A stretch of DNA of 64,000 bases from Enterococcus sp. DIV0212c. Its GTDB lineage: Bacteria > Bacillota > Bacilli > Lactobacillales > Enterococcaceae. Both the position numbers and the translations under genes were made by a program. The stretch's first letter is position 1. Each line of letters starts with the position of its first letter. The notes beneath the pieces are model-generated. The model had not been told where the DNA came from. It saw nothing but the letters and a program-made list of their open reading frames with translations, and searched no databases. Where the stretch lies: the NCBI RefSeq assembly GCF_017377505.1, contig NZ_JAFREN010000007.1, positions 17,363 to 81,362 of the forward strand, in the 5' to 3' direction. Shown piece after piece: positions 16,618 to 26,160 of this stretch.

Positions 16618-18063
16618 TTACTGCTGGATTTCTTCTATTGGAATATTCAAAGCCTTAGCAACTCTTGAACCATATTCTTGATCCGCTTGATAAAATTGTT
16701 TGATTTCTAAAACCTGAATTTCTCGATTATCAACCTGACCTAAGTTGTTCTTAATAGTTTGGACTAAGCGTTCTTTTTCATCTTCTGGAATCAAACGGTA
16801 CAGATCACCTGCTTGGGAATAGTGGTCTGGACCATTTTCATAAGTTCCTGCCTGCCCTTCTATATCGAATGGTGTAATCGCTGCAGACTCATCCTGTACT
16901 GGTCCACCTTGACTATTTGGTTCATAATTAACTGCTCCACCTGGATTATTTCCTTGCATGAAACCATCTCGTTCATAATTATTGACTTCATTGATTGGTT
17001 TATTGACAGGTAATTGATCGTAATTCACACCTAAACGATAGCGCGCCGCATCTTTATAGGCGAATAATCTTCCTTGTAGTAACTTGTCAGGTGATACTTC
17101 GATCCCTGGAACCAAGTTAGCTGGTGAAAAAGCAATTTCTTCCACATCTGTAAAATAGTTTTGAGGGTTTTCATTCAATGTCATTTTACCAACTTCAATC
17201 AACGGATAATCCTTTTGTGAAACAACTTTAGTTACATCAAATAAATCATATTTGTAGTTCAAGCCTTCTTCATACGGAATGATTTGCACACAAAGTGTCC
17301 ATGAAGGAAAATCACCTGTTTCAATCGCTTGAAATAATTCATCTGTTAAATAATCCGTATTTTCAGAAGCAATCTGAGCAGCAACATCATCTGTTAGATT
17401 TTTTACACCTTGATTTGTTCTAAAATGATACTTCACCCAAAAAACTTCTCCTTGATTATTGACCCATTTAAACGTGTGGCTGCCGTAACCATGCATCGTA
17501 CGATAACTTGCAGGGATGCCTCGATCAGCCATTAATATCGTGACTTGATGAACAGATTCTGGTGAATGAGACCAAAAATCCCATTGCATATAAGGATCTC
17601 GTAAATGTGTTTTTGGATCACGCTTTTGAGAATGGATAAAATCAGGAAATTTTAACGGATCATTAACAAAAAATACCGGCGTATTATTACCGACAATATC
17701 ATAATTTCCTTCTTCTGTATAAAACTTGACTGCAAACCCTCTAACATCGCGGTACGTATCGATGTAACCCGATTCACCAGCTACTTGAGAAAAACGAATC
17801 GCTACTCTTGTCTTTTTTCCTACACCATTAAAAAGTCCAGCTTTTGTATAGTGGATCATGTCATTAGTCAGCTCAAACTCGCCAAAAGCACCAGCTCCTT
17901 TAGCATGGACTACTCTTTCTGGAATTCTTTCGCGGTTAAAATGAGCTAATTTTTCCAAAAGATGAATATCTTGGATCAATACTGGTCCTCTTTTACCAGC
18001 TGTTTGCGAATGTTGATTATTGGCTACGGGTTGTCCTTCACTTGTGGTCATTTTTTTACTCAT
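16618..18063 (-). CDS. katA: Monofunctional heme catalase KatA
   Basis: The 481-residue protein has the length of a small-subunit clade 3 catalase and converts hydrogen peroxide to water and oxygen. Visible landmarks are the distal His in [12 protein letters not shown] near residue 53, the Asn in [12 protein letters not shown] near residue 130, and the proximal heme Tyr in [14 protein letters not shown] near residue 336. Enterococci cannot make heme, so activity would need heme taken from the environment; this is knowledge of the genus, not of this sequence. The gene is monocistronic, between terminators, with a GGAAGGTG site. A PerR box is not obvious in its short upstream region. Confidence 0.97.
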   Translation of the reverse strand: MSKKMTTSEGQPVANNQHSQTAGKRGPVLIQDIHLLEKLAHFNRERIPERVVHAKGAGAFGEFELTNDMIHYTKAGLFNGVGKKTRVAIRFSQVAGESGYIDTYRDVRGFAVKFYTEEGNYDIVGNNTPVFFVNDPLKFPDFIHSQKRDPKTHLRDPYMQWDFWSHSPESVHQVTILMADRGIPASYRTMHGYGSHTFKWVNNQGEVFWVKYHFRTNQGVKNLTDDVAAQIASENTDYLTDELFQAIETGDFPSWTLCVQIIPYEEGLNYKYDLFDVTKVVSQKDYPLIEVGKMTLNENPQNYFTDVEEIAFSPANLVPGIEVSPDKLLQGRLFAYKDAARYRLGVNYDQLPVNKPINEVNNYERDGFMQGNNPGGAVNYEPNSQGGPVQDESAAITPFDIEGQAGTYENGPDHYSQAGDLYRLIPEDEKERLVQTIKNNLGQVDNREIQVLEIKQFYQADQEYGSRVAKALNIPIEEIQQ

Positions 18064-18134
18064 ATTTTCACCTTCCTATAAATATATTCTTTACAAATCA
18101 ATAGTAACTCTAATAAAGTGATTGTTCAAATAAA

Positions 18135-18175
18135 AAAGAACCCAACGAAACGATATACGTTTCGTTCGGCTCTTT
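18135..18175 (-). terminator. Terminator of the flippase-like gene, overlapping its stop
   Basis: Arms aaagaacccaacgaaac and gtttcgttcggctcttt pair at nearly all positions around a seven-base loop; TTTTA follows on the minus strand. The stem includes the stop codon of the 18174-19226 gene. It also lies in the upstream region of katA. Confidence 0.82.
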
Positions 18176-19226
18176 AATGGTTCTCATCAGTCACTTCTTT
18201 TTTCTCTTCCCTAACAGCATGGAGTCCTGATTTTATCTCTCGTCTTTTTTGAATCAAGACATAAATAAACCCAATCAGAAATGGCAAAACGAAGCTGCCA
18301 AAGCGGTACAATAATAAAGATGATACTGCATCAACTGTTCCTACTAAAGGTTTAAACAGTAATAAATAAACAAATTCAAACGGTCCAATTCCTGCAGGCG
18401 TCGGAAATACACCCGACAAAATCACTGAAAAACTGGTAAACGAAAGAACCAAAAGGAAGTCGATATTTGGATGATTTTCAACCAAGACCACATAAGGAAT
18501 CACATACCAAAAAAGTAACTTCGCGACATTCCAGCCAAAAATCCGAATCATCGCTGAACGGTCTTTGGTGATCGTTTGAACGGTTTCTCTTAAAGAATAG
18601 ATTTGCAAATTGCATTTATCTACCCAATCCCGTAATTTTTTTCGCTTAAAGTGCTTGTTTGTCCAGCTTATTAAGAGCACTTGAAGATTGATACTACTTG
18701 AAAGAATCAGTAGTGAAAAAATAATCCCAAAAGTCAATCCAACGCCCACTAAAATAAAAGGAATCATTTTTGGTGAACGCTCATAAAATAAAGAAAACTG
18801 GAAAATCAAACCTAATGTAGATAAAAAAATAACTGCAACTTTATACATAATCATATGCAGAGCTGTTACACCAACACCTTGAGAAACTGCCAGTCCTTTT
18901 TTCTTATAAAAATAAATTTCAGAAAGCAACGTACCTGTTCCAAAAGAAATCACACGATAAAAGGCAACATAACAAGAGGTAAAAAAACCATCTTTCGTCG
19001 TGAAATCTTTCTGAAAGTACGAGGCAATTTCTTTGATAGAACGCCCTTCAACGATTTGATAAACAACACCTAACAAAACGACAAGAGCAGCAACGATCCA
19101 GCTTGTTTTCATTAATTGAGCAAATATATCGCTAAGTGAATTATCCATCACATAGATGATCACACCGATAAAAATCGCTAACAAGCCAATATTTAGGAAA
19201 ACTTTTGTTTTAGAATTGCTTTTCAT
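18174..19226 (-). CDS. LPG-synthase-type flippase domain protein (UPF0104/YbhN-like)
   Basis: The 350-residue membrane protein has about eight hydrophobic helices and belongs to the lysylphosphatidylglycerol synthase transmembrane family. It has the membrane domain of MprF but no aminoacyl-transferase domain. The LSGVFPTPAGIGPFEFVY segment near residue 275 is the family signature. Likely roles are lipid flipping or membrane-lipid transport; the substrate is unknown. The start is supported by GGGGAG before the ATG at 19226. A DUF1294 protein and a lipid kinase lie upstream in the same direction, so a shared membrane-lipid theme is plausible. Confidence 0.87.
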   Translation of the reverse strand: MKSNSKTKVFLNIGLLAIFIGVIIYVMDNSLSDIFAQLMKTSWIVAALVVLLGVVYQIVEGRSIKEIASYFQKDFTTKDGFFTSCYVAFYRVISFGTGTLLSEIYFYKKKGLAVSQGVGVTALHMIMYKVAVIFLSTLGLIFQFSLFYERSPKMIPFILVGVGLTFGIIFSLLILSSSINLQVLLISWTNKHFKRKKLRDWVDKCNLQIYSLRETVQTITKDRSAMIRIFGWNVAKLLFWYVIPYVVLVENHPNIDFLLVLSFTSFSVILSGVFPTPAGIGPFEFVYLLLFKPLVGTVDAVSSLLLYRFGSFVLPFLIGFIYVLIQKRREIKSGLHAVREEKKEVTDENH

Positions 19227-19256
19227 GGTTTCTCCCCACTAAATTTGTCTTCATCC

Positions 19257-19535
19257 TTATTTTTTATAGCTAAAATAAAGAATTGCAATAGCTACAAGTG
19301 TACCAAAAATAAAGGAAAAATAAAAGCGTAATTTTCTTGTTTTGTGATGAAACAGTTGCTGAGAAAGTAAACCGCCGATTCCTCCACCGATCAAGCCAAC
19401 AAGTAACAAATCAAATTCAGGTATACGCCATTTTTTACGTTTGGCCCGTTGTTTATCAATATACATTGCAAAAAATTCAACAACATTTATTATGAGTAAA
19501 TATACCCAAGGTAAATGTTTCAATAAATCTGCCAT
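19257..19535 (-). CDS. DUF1294 membrane protein
   Basis: The 92-residue protein has three or four hydrophobic segments and the DUF1294 pattern: an early YxxDKxxAKRxxWRIPE motif near residues 26-40, then LLxGLIGGxIGGLLxxxLFxHKTRK near residues 45-69. The family is found widely as small membrane proteins without known function. It sits 30 bases upstream of the flippase gene and is probably co-transcribed with it. The short length is normal for the family. Confidence 0.88.
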   Translation of the reverse strand: MADLLKHLPWVYLLIINVVEFFAMYIDKQRAKRKKWRIPEFDLLLVGLIGGGIGGLLSQQLFHHKTRKLRFYFSFIFGTLVAIAILYFSYKK

Positions 19536-19592
19536 TCATTTCCCTCCAACCCTCATTCTCTTAATAAGGTACTTTGCAATAAAAAATCAAAT

Positions 19593-20501
19593 CTAAGATT
19601 TTGGAACAAAAACAGTCAAACCATGCTTAACAACGTTCATTTGAATCGGTAAATCCTCACTTGGGTCTCCATCAACACGCGTCCCAACTTTTTTTTCGTT
19701 CAAGCTTTTGATCTCTATTTCAGCTGCCGTTATATACTTAATATCAGGAAGTTCATAGATTTTTCCTGCAATAATTTTCGGTAGATAAAAAGCCAATTTG
19801 AAAAAGTTTAATTTTGGCAAGATCGTTAAATGAAACAAACCATCATCTGGAGATGCTGAATCATCAAAATTCGTATACCCACCAACAGAATTCGTCATGG
19901 TCACAGTCACTAACTGTGTCTTTCCTTGCCACTGCTCTTTTTCTGTTTTGATTTCTAAACGATAACGTTTTTTCTTAGCGAGCAATTTGAAAAAGTTTTT
20001 CACAAAAATAAGTTTACCGTATTTTTGTTTATCTTCTTGACTGATTCGAGCCGCTGTATCTGCTAAAATACCGATCGTCATTGTACTAACGATCACTTTT
20101 TCGTTAATCATACCATAATCGATTTTTCTAGTAGCTCCGCCCAGAATGATATCGGCTGCCGCTTCAAATTTCATTGGAATTTCTAAAACTCTAGCCATGT
20201 TATTAACCGTTCCACCAGGTAGTAAACCAACTTTTAGATGCGGTAACTCTTCTTTGAAATCTTCTACATTATGATTGATCGTGCCATCTCCACCAATGAA
20301 AATCAACGTATCGATATTTTCAGTCTTCGCCTTTTCAACTGTTTTTTTACTATCACAATCTGGGCCAACTTGTTCTAATAGAAAATGGGTAGTTGTTTGT
20401 CCATGATCTTTTGCATACTCTACAAACTGTTCTGCTAATTCTTTGCCTTTGTCTTTACCTGATGTTTCATTAAAAAGAATCATTACATTTTCCATTGTCA
20501 T
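19593..20501 (-). CDS. Diacylglycerol/lipid kinase family protein (YegS/DgkB-like)
   Basis: The protein has about 302 residues and a complete DAGK catalytic domain: the nucleotide-binding FIGGDGTINHN near residue 68, and GLLPGGTVNNMAR near residue 92. The remaining two thirds form the beta-rich C-terminal domain, with DDGLFHLTILPK and GTRVDGDPSEDLPI. It probably phosphorylates a membrane lipid such as diacylglycerol. I place the start at 20501 (MTMENV), nine bases after GGAAGGAAA, rather than 20531. A dispersed repeat lies directly upstream, between this gene and pepT. Confidence 0.87.
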   Translation of the reverse strand: MTMENVMILFNETSGKDKGKELAEQFVEYAKDHGQTTTHFLLEQVGPDCDSKKTVEKAKTENIDTLIFIGGDGTINHNVEDFKEELPHLKVGLLPGGTVNNMARVLEIPMKFEAAADIILGGATRKIDYGMINEKVIVSTMTIGILADTAARISQEDKQKYGKLIFVKNFFKLLAKKKRYRLEIKTEKEQWQGKTQLVTVTMTNSVGGYTNFDDSASPDDGLFHLTILPKLNFFKLAFYLPKIIAGKIYELPDIKYITAAEIEIKSLNEKKVGTRVDGDPSEDLPIQMNVVKHGLTVFVPKS

Positions 20502-20520
20502 CACGTTTCCTTCCAATTTA

Positions 20521-20600
20521 AAACTGAACATGCTTGTCTAGCTTTGACAGAAAAACAGGAAGTAAGTCACTACCTGTAACGTTACTCCCTCTTTTTGAAT
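20521..20600. repeat. Dispersed intergenic element, copy B
   Basis: This shorter member of the element family contains the GACAGAAAAACAGGAAG block next to the lipid kinase start. A variable hairpin (caggaagt / actacctg) follows. The distal GAAGAC...GGAGCTAGA-like block seen in copies A and C is not recognisable here. Confidence 0.45.
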
Positions 20601-20629
20601 TTTAGTGCTATTATCAATAGTTACAAACT

Positions 20630-21859
20630 TTATTTAGCGTTAGATTCCGCAATTTTCACGATTACATCAGTCGCTTTTTCCATTGCTTGTAATGAAACGA
20701 ATTCAAAGCGTCCATGCATATTTTCGCCACCAGCAAAAATATTTGGCGTTGGAATACCTAGATAAGAAATCTTAGAACCATCTGTTCCGCCACGGACAGG
20801 CTCAATCAAAGGTTCAATATCAAGCTCGATCATCGCATTTTTAGCTAATTCAATAATGCTCATATCTTTTTCGATTACTTCACCCATATTATAATATTGA
20901 TCAAATAAATCGATTTGAACACGTTCTTGGTCAAATGGTTGATTGATGATTTCTTGAATTTTAAGAATCAAGGCTTTACGCGCTTCAAATTTTTCACGAT
21001 CATGATCACGGATGATATACGTCATTTTTGCTTCTTCTGGTGTTCCCTCCATTTGTGCTAAGTGGAAGAATCCTTCATAACCATCTGTTTTTTCAGGCAC
21101 TTCATTTTGCGGTAATTGATTTTGAAAATCGATTGCCAACTGTAATGCATTGATCATTGTATTTTTCGCTGTTCCAGGATGAACATTTTTCCCTTGGATC
21201 GTTACTTCTGCTTGAGCTGCGTTAAATGTTTCATATTGTAATTCTCCGACTGGACCGCCATCCATTGTATAAGCAAAATCTACGTTGAATTGCTCTACGT
21301 CAAATTTATCTGCACCAACACCGATTTCTTCATCTGGTCCAAAAGCCACACGAATCGTCCCATGTTTGATTGATGGATCTTTGATCAAGATTTCCATAGC
21401 CGTCATGATTTCAGCGATTCCTGACTTATCGTCTGCGCCTAAAAGCGTTGTACCATCCGTTGTGATCAATGTTTGATTCGCATAATTTTTTAGGTTAGGA
21501 AAATCTGTTGTGTTTAGAGTGAATTTTCCTTCGCTATCTAATTTGATGGTTGACTCGCCATCATAATTTTCAATAATTTGCGGATTCACATTGACTGCGT
21601 TGAAATCTGCCGTATCCATATGAGCGATAAAGCCAATTGAACGAACTTCTTTATCTATATTGCTTGGTAACGTCGCAATCACAAAACCATTTGTTTCATT
21701 ATATACTACATCACTCATGCCGATTTCTTCTAATTCTTTTTTCAAAGTTTGGGCAAAAGCAACTTGTGTTTGCGTTGAAGGTGTTGTTTCACTTTTTGGA
21801 TTCGAGCGCGTTTCTGTTTTTACATAGCGTAAAAAACGTGGTAATAAATTTTCATACAT
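20630..21859 (-). CDS. pepT: Peptidase T (tripeptide aminopeptidase)
   Basis: The 409-residue protein matches PepT in length and in M20 metallopeptidase motifs: FIAHMDTAD near residue 78 (first zinc His), [11 protein letters not shown] near residue 140 (bridging Asp), [10 protein letters not shown] near residue 173 (catalytic Glu pair), and [10 protein letters not shown] near residue 352. It removes N-terminal residues from tripeptides in the cytoplasm and recycles peptides taken up by oligopeptide transporters. It is the last gene after nif3-like and trmK in the same direction, only 20 bases from the nif3 stop codon, so it may belong to that transcript. Confidence 0.96.
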   Translation of the reverse strand: MYENLLPRFLRYVKTETRSNPKSETTPSTQTQVAFAQTLKKELEEIGMSDVVYNETNGFVIATLPSNIDKEVRSIGFIAHMDTADFNAVNVNPQIIENYDGESTIKLDSEGKFTLNTTDFPNLKNYANQTLITTDGTTLLGADDKSGIAEIMTAMEILIKDPSIKHGTIRVAFGPDEEIGVGADKFDVEQFNVDFAYTMDGGPVGELQYETFNAAQAEVTIQGKNVHPGTAKNTMINALQLAIDFQNQLPQNEVPEKTDGYEGFFHLAQMEGTPEEAKMTYIIRDHDREKFEARKALILKIQEIINQPFDQERVQIDLFDQYYNMGEVIEKDMSIIELAKNAMIELDIEPLIEPVRGGTDGSKISYLGIPTPNIFAGGENMHGRFEFVSLQAMEKATDVIVKIAESNAK

Positions 21860-21881
21860 CGTTAAGTTCCTTCTTTCTACT

Positions 21882-23000
21882 TTATCTAAATTTGAATGGA
21901 TTCGTATTTACCTCTGATTCAATAAATGTTATATCCCAATTATAGTCTTTTTTCCATTGATTGAATAGTTCAACCAACTTTGGTTTGCATAATTGTTCGA
22001 TATAATGTCCCGGATCAATCACAGACAAACCTTCTGTCAACATATCATGTCCAGTGTGATAATAAACATCTCCTGTGATGTAAACGTCAGCTTGTTTTTT
22101 GATTGCATCTGGGTAAAATTTTTCACCACTGCCACCGCAAATAGCAACACGCTGGATCATTTTTGTTTCGTCTTCTGCTACGATTCGCAAGCCATCTAAA
22201 GCAAATTTTTCTTTGATGATAGTCACAAAATCTTTTAGCGGCAAAGCTTTTGCTAAATTCCCAATGCGTCCTAACCCGTAATCTTTAGTGATGTTTTCTA
22301 TTTGATAAACATCATAAGCTGGTTCTTCGTATGGATGAGCCGCCAGCATTGCTTGAATCACATTTGCTTGGATTGTTTCTGGGAAAATAACTTCGATTTT
22401 AGCCTCTTGAACAGATTCTTCTTCACCGATCGTTCCAATAGCTGGGTTAGCACCAACAGCTGGCGTAAATCGGCCAGTCCCAATCAAAGAATAGCTTGTA
22501 TTTGTATAATCACCTTGCATGCCGGCACCTGCTTGTCCAAGAACTTTACGCATATTGGCTGCATCATCGATCGGTACAAAAACAGCTAATTTCTTGTAAG
22601 AAATTGTATGTGTTTTTGTTAAGTAAGTCGTATCGTTGATCTCTAGTAATTCACAAAACCAGTCATTTAAGCCGTTATCAATAATATCCATATTCGTATG
22701 CGCTGCAAAAACGGCAATATCATGTTTCAATAAATCAGCATACATTTTTGTCTGAAAATTATCTGTATCCAAACGCTTTACTGCTCTAAAAATAGGCGGA
22801 TGTTTAGCAATGATCAGATCAACCTTTTTTTCGATTGCTTCAGCGACAACTTCCGGTCGAACATCCAATGTAACTAAAACTCGATTTAACTTTTTATTCA
22901 GTGTCCCGATATGTAACCCTACAGGATCTCCCGCTTCGGCTAGCCATTGAGGGCAGTACGTTTCAAAACGTTCAATAAATACGTTCCCATCAAGACTCAT
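21882..23000 (-). CDS. Nif3-like dinuclear metal-centre protein (YqfO type)
   Basis: The protein has about 372 residues, with the Nif3 core split by an inserted PII-like domain (about residues 125-235), as in B. subtilis YqfO. Metal-binding landmarks are HPP in [16 protein letters not shown], and the late [10 protein letters not shown] and DPGHYIEQ motifs. The family has been proposed as GTP cyclohydrolase I type 2, but that is unproven. I choose the ATG at 23000, with CAGGAGG nine bases upstream; it overlaps the trmK end by 11 bases. The trmK-nif3 pair is conserved in Firmicutes. Confidence 0.92.
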   Translation of the reverse strand: MSLDGNVFIERFETYCPQWLAEAGDPVGLHIGTLNKKLNRVLVTLDVRPEVVAEAIEKKVDLIIAKHPPIFRAVKRLDTDNFQTKMYADLLKHDIAVFAAHTNMDIIDNGLNDWFCELLEINDTTYLTKTHTISYKKLAVFVPIDDAANMRKVLGQAGAGMQGDYTNTSYSLIGTGRFTPAVGANPAIGTIGEEESVQEAKIEVIFPETIQANVIQAMLAAHPYEEPAYDVYQIENITKDYGLGRIGNLAKALPLKDFVTIIKEKFALDGLRIVAEDETKMIQRVAICGGSGEKFYPDAIKKQADVYITGDVYYHTGHDMLTEGLSVIDPGHYIEQLCKPKLVELFNQWKKDYNWDITFIESEVNTNPFKFR

Positions 23001-23700
23001 TTGACAAAACCTCCTGAATTTCAGTGATTTCTTTTTCAATTTGTTGAATTCTTGCTTGTTGATCGCCAGCGGCTTTGGCTAGTTGAGCTAAAATCGTTTC
23101 ACGTTGTTTTAATTCACCTTGCCATTTTTTTTGAAAAATAGGCGATTGTTTTTTTAGTAAAATAGGACCAAAAAGGCGTTCTTTTTCTGAATAAGCCACT
23201 CTCGTTTCTTCTCTAGCAGCCACGATGATTTCGTAAATCTTATTATTTTCTTCTAAAATATCTTCTTCAAGAATCGTATAGCCATGTTCTGTCAACCAAT
23301 CACGCAACGGTTTTTCACCAATATTTGGTTGTAAAACTAAGCGTTCGTTTCCTTGAAGACGCTGGTTATGCCAGCCGGCATCCAAAATATCCCGAATCAA
23401 AACGCCGCCCATACCGCAAATAGTTACTGCATTAACTTTATCCGATGCCTCTACAGCATCTAATCCGTTAGCTAAGCGAACAACGATTTGTTCAGTCAAC
23501 CCATTTTTTCTAACTTGTTTTTTGGCAGCTTCAAAAGGTCCGTTGACCACTTCACCAGCTACCGCAAACTCAATTTTATTTTGTAAAACTAACGCTACAG
23601 GTAAATAGGCATGATCGGAACCGATATCTGCTACACGGCTTCTTTCAGGGACTAATTCACCTACACGTTTTAAACGTTCTGATAATTGATTTTCATTCAT
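22990..23700 (-). CDS. trmK: tRNA (adenine-22-N1)-methyltransferase TrmK
   Basis: The 236-residue protein has a Rossmann-type methyltransferase domain with SAM motif VADIGSDHAYLPVAL near residue 22 and the VTICGMGGVLIRDIL segment near residue 92. The C-terminal 70 residues form a coiled coil (KQRETILAQLAKA). TrmK methylates A22 of tRNAs in Gram-positive bacteria. The gene overlaps the nif3-like gene by 11 bases. RBS and start at 23700 agree with homologues (MNENQLSERLKRV). Confidence 0.94.
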   Translation of the reverse strand: MNENQLSERLKRVGELVPERSRVADIGSDHAYLPVALVLQNKIEFAVAGEVVNGPFEAAKKQVRKNGLTEQIVVRLANGLDAVEASDKVNAVTICGMGGVLIRDILDAGWHNQRLQGNERLVLQPNIGEKPLRDWLTEHGYTILEEDILEENNKIYEIIVAAREETRVAYSEKERLFGPILLKKQSPIFQKKWQGELKQRETILAQLAKAAGDQQARIQQIEKEITEIQEVLSNES

Positions 23701-23813
23701 TCGACATATTCCTCCATGGTTATTATACCATTGAAAAAAGGGCTTGAAAACTTTGAAAGAAGTAAATTATTGACAATTTTTTCCATTTATAAAATAGACA
23801 ACTAACAAAAACA

Positions 23814-23850
23814 CAGAACAATCATCCGTTCATTTCTGACGATTGTTCTG
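23814..23850 (-). terminator. Terminator downstream of the MutS2-like gene
   Basis: Arms cagaacaatcatc and gacgattgttctg pair at 12 of 13 positions, followed on the minus strand by GTGTTTTTGTTAG. It lies 35 bases past the mutS2-like stop codon and separates it from trmK. Confidence 0.82.
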
Positions 23851-23884
23851 CTTACTTCTTGCGTCCGACTACAATAACGATCAC

Positions 23885-25789
23885 TTAATCGTCTCTTTTT
23901 GCCTGTCTTTCTTGCATTTCTTTTCTTAATTTTTTGTGCGCTTTTTTTGACCCTCTTTCAAGATCTCTATTCCTCTTGCGGTCATGATAATGTTCAAATA
24001 AAGAATCTAGATCATAATTTGGCGGATATAGCTCTTTGGCGCTGCGATCTAATTTCAATTGCCGTTTATGAACTGTTATTTTTTCGTTGTCCACGTAAAT
24101 TATCACATCATCTGTCATTTCTACGGACTCATATACCAAACCAATTTTCTTTTTTTCTGTCCAAAATACACGGTCACCTTTTTCATAATTTGGAAAAACC
24201 GTTTGTTCTTTTTGTTTTCTGACCTTTTGCAGTGAGTCTGCTTTTTTAGTTGAATAGTTGCGGTCATGTAAATAGTTTTGCGCGAGTTTAACCACTTGTT
24301 TATCTAAGTTCATCTTATTGGCAATCCAAAACGCATTACTCTCACCAGTTTCGCCTAAAATCAATTGATATTTCGGCATGAGGTTTTCTGAATCAAACGC
24401 CATCGCTGCGGTTAGAAAATCTTCATGTTGTTCGGAAAATCGTTTGATTTCGCCATAGTGAGTCGTTGTAATAAGGATGCTCCCTTTTTTATAAAAAGCT
24501 TCCATGATTGCAATTGCTAAAGCGGCTCCTTCGTTTGGCTCTGTCCCACTACCGATTTCATCTAATAAAATCAAGCTGTTTTGCTTGGTTTTAGCAAGGA
24601 TTTCAGAAATATTTTGCATATGACCAGAAAAAGTACTTAATGCATTTTCGATACTTTGCTGATCACCGATATCAACGAAAATCTGATCAAAAATAGCAAC
24701 GTTTGTGCCAGCATCAGCGATAATTTGTACACCAATCATCGTTTGCAAGGAAATCAATCCGACGGTTTTCAGTACGACTGTTTTTCCTCCAGCATTCGGT
24801 CCAGTAATCGTCAAACCTCGGTATTCTTTTCCTAATGACACATTCAAAGGAACTGCTGCTTCACCCAGAAGTGTATGCTTTACGTTCACAAATTGAATGA
24901 TTCCCTCTTGATTGATTTCAGGTTCGATACCATTAATTTCTCTACTGTATTTCGCTTTGGCAAAAATCATGTCATATTGCGCGATTACTTCTATATTTGA
25001 GTGAATTGCTATCATTTGTTCCGCAATCAAACCAGTCAATGTCGATAAAATTTGGTAAACTTCTGCTACTTCTTCCATTTTCAGCTGATATAATTTATCA
25101 TTCAACTTCGTTATCGCTGCAGGCTCAATAAAAACTGTCGTTCCTTTAGATGATGCATCCACAACCGTTCCTGAAATTTGGTTTTTGTACGTTGCTTTGA
25201 TCGGTACCGTGAAACGATCATTTTTCTTCACAATGATTGCTTCTTGAATTTTAGGTTTATTTTGCGTATTTCTAAGAAATGATTGGAGTTTCATTTCAAT
25301 TTCTTTTTCGCATTCTTGAATGGCTCTACGAATTTTACGTAACTCTCGGCTAGCATCATTTTCCACTTGATTGTTACGAATTACATGATAGATTTCGTCC
25401 TCAATAGTTGAAAATAGTTGTAGCGATTCGCTGTATCTAGCTAAAAATGGTGCAATAAAGTTATTTTTTTGCATAAAACTTTGGATCAATCGGCAACTTC
25501 TAAGAAAATCTGCATAGCTGACTAACTCACTTGGTTCTAAAATAAAGCCTTTTTCCACTTGACTCGTCAGATGTTCAATGTTGTTTAAGCCCATAAATGG
25601 AACATGCAGATTGGCCATAAGCAACGCTTTTGCTTCTGAAGTTTCTTGCAGGCGTTTTTTGACTACCTCTATGCGACTACTTGGTTCTAATACTTGGATT
25701 CTTGCTTTTCCGTAAGAACTAATTGCATAGGTCATCAATTTTTCTTTAATTGTATTGAATTGGGTTTTATTATACGTTTCTTGATTCAT
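23885..25789 (-). CDS. MutS2-like DNA-binding ATPase lacking the Smr domain
   Basis: The 634-residue MutS-family ATPase has Walker A GPNAGGKTVVLKT near residue 331, Walker B SLILLDEIGSGTEPNEG near residue 407, and TTTHYGE near residue 442. The N-terminal helical core (RIQVLEPSS, EKGFILEPSEL) is MutS2-like. Classical MutS2 is about 785 residues with a C-terminal Smr nuclease or ribosome-splitting domain. Here the protein ends in a basic tail (KKAHKKLRKEMQERQAKR) and no Smr sequence follows, so it is a shorter paralogue type seen in lactic acid bacteria. It probably binds branched DNA or collided ribosomes; which is not resolved. Confidence 0.86.
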   Translation of the reverse strand: MNQETYNKTQFNTIKEKLMTYAISSYGKARIQVLEPSSRIEVVKKRLQETSEAKALLMANLHVPFMGLNNIEHLTSQVEKGFILEPSELVSYADFLRSCRLIQSFMQKNNFIAPFLARYSESLQLFSTIEDEIYHVIRNNQVENDASRELRKIRRAIQECEKEIEMKLQSFLRNTQNKPKIQEAIIVKKNDRFTVPIKATYKNQISGTVVDASSKGTTVFIEPAAITKLNDKLYQLKMEEVAEVYQILSTLTGLIAEQMIAIHSNIEVIAQYDMIFAKAKYSREINGIEPEINQEGIIQFVNVKHTLLGEAAVPLNVSLGKEYRGLTITGPNAGGKTVVLKTVGLISLQTMIGVQIIADAGTNVAIFDQIFVDIGDQQSIENALSTFSGHMQNISEILAKTKQNSLILLDEIGSGTEPNEGAALAIAIMEAFYKKGSILITTTHYGEIKRFSEQHEDFLTAAMAFDSENLMPKYQLILGETGESNAFWIANKMNLDKQVVKLAQNYLHDRNYSTKKADSLQKVRKQKEQTVFPNYEKGDRVFWTEKKKIGLVYESVEMTDDVIIYVDNEKITVHKRQLKLDRSAKELYPPNYDLDSLFEHYHDRKRNRDLERGSKKAHKKLRKEMQERQAKRDD

Positions 25790-26160
25790 GTTGTATCTCC
25801 TTCTTTTTTCAGAGATACCTATCTTCTTTTGAATAGGTCAAAGAGTTTCCTTTTCTGCTTGTGATCTATTTTATTGTTCGAGTGAAAATACAAAAAAGAG
25901 ACGAAGATTTCCTTCATCCCTCACTAATCAATAAATAAAGATAGATATACAGCAGTCTATCGGATATTTTTTATGAGTTAAGATAGGTATCAAACATAGG
26001 TATGCTAAAGAAGCCATCTAAAAATGGTTGTTTATTCTTCAGCTATTCATTTCCTTAGGTTAGATACTTACACTCACAAAAACACCTCTATGGCTTTCTT
26101 TGACTATTCATTTCTCGCTAAAAGTATACCGCAGTTTTTTTGGTTGGTCAATAAAAGAAG
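25790..26160. other. Intergenic region between mutS2-like gene and glycogen operon
   Basis: The 370-base gap contains a candidate terminator at 25892-25918 for the glycogen operon, and AT-rich sequence. A weak aaccat..atggctt hairpin lies near 26010-26030. I see no coding ORF. Confidence 0.45.
25892..25918 (-). terminator. Candidate terminator after the glycogen operon
   Basis: Arms gacgaag and cttcatc (6 of 7 paired) are followed on the minus strand by TCTTTTTTG. It is about 240 bases past the amylase stop and precedes mutS2-like, so it could instead be a leader attenuator of that gene. The stem is short. Confidence 0.5.
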
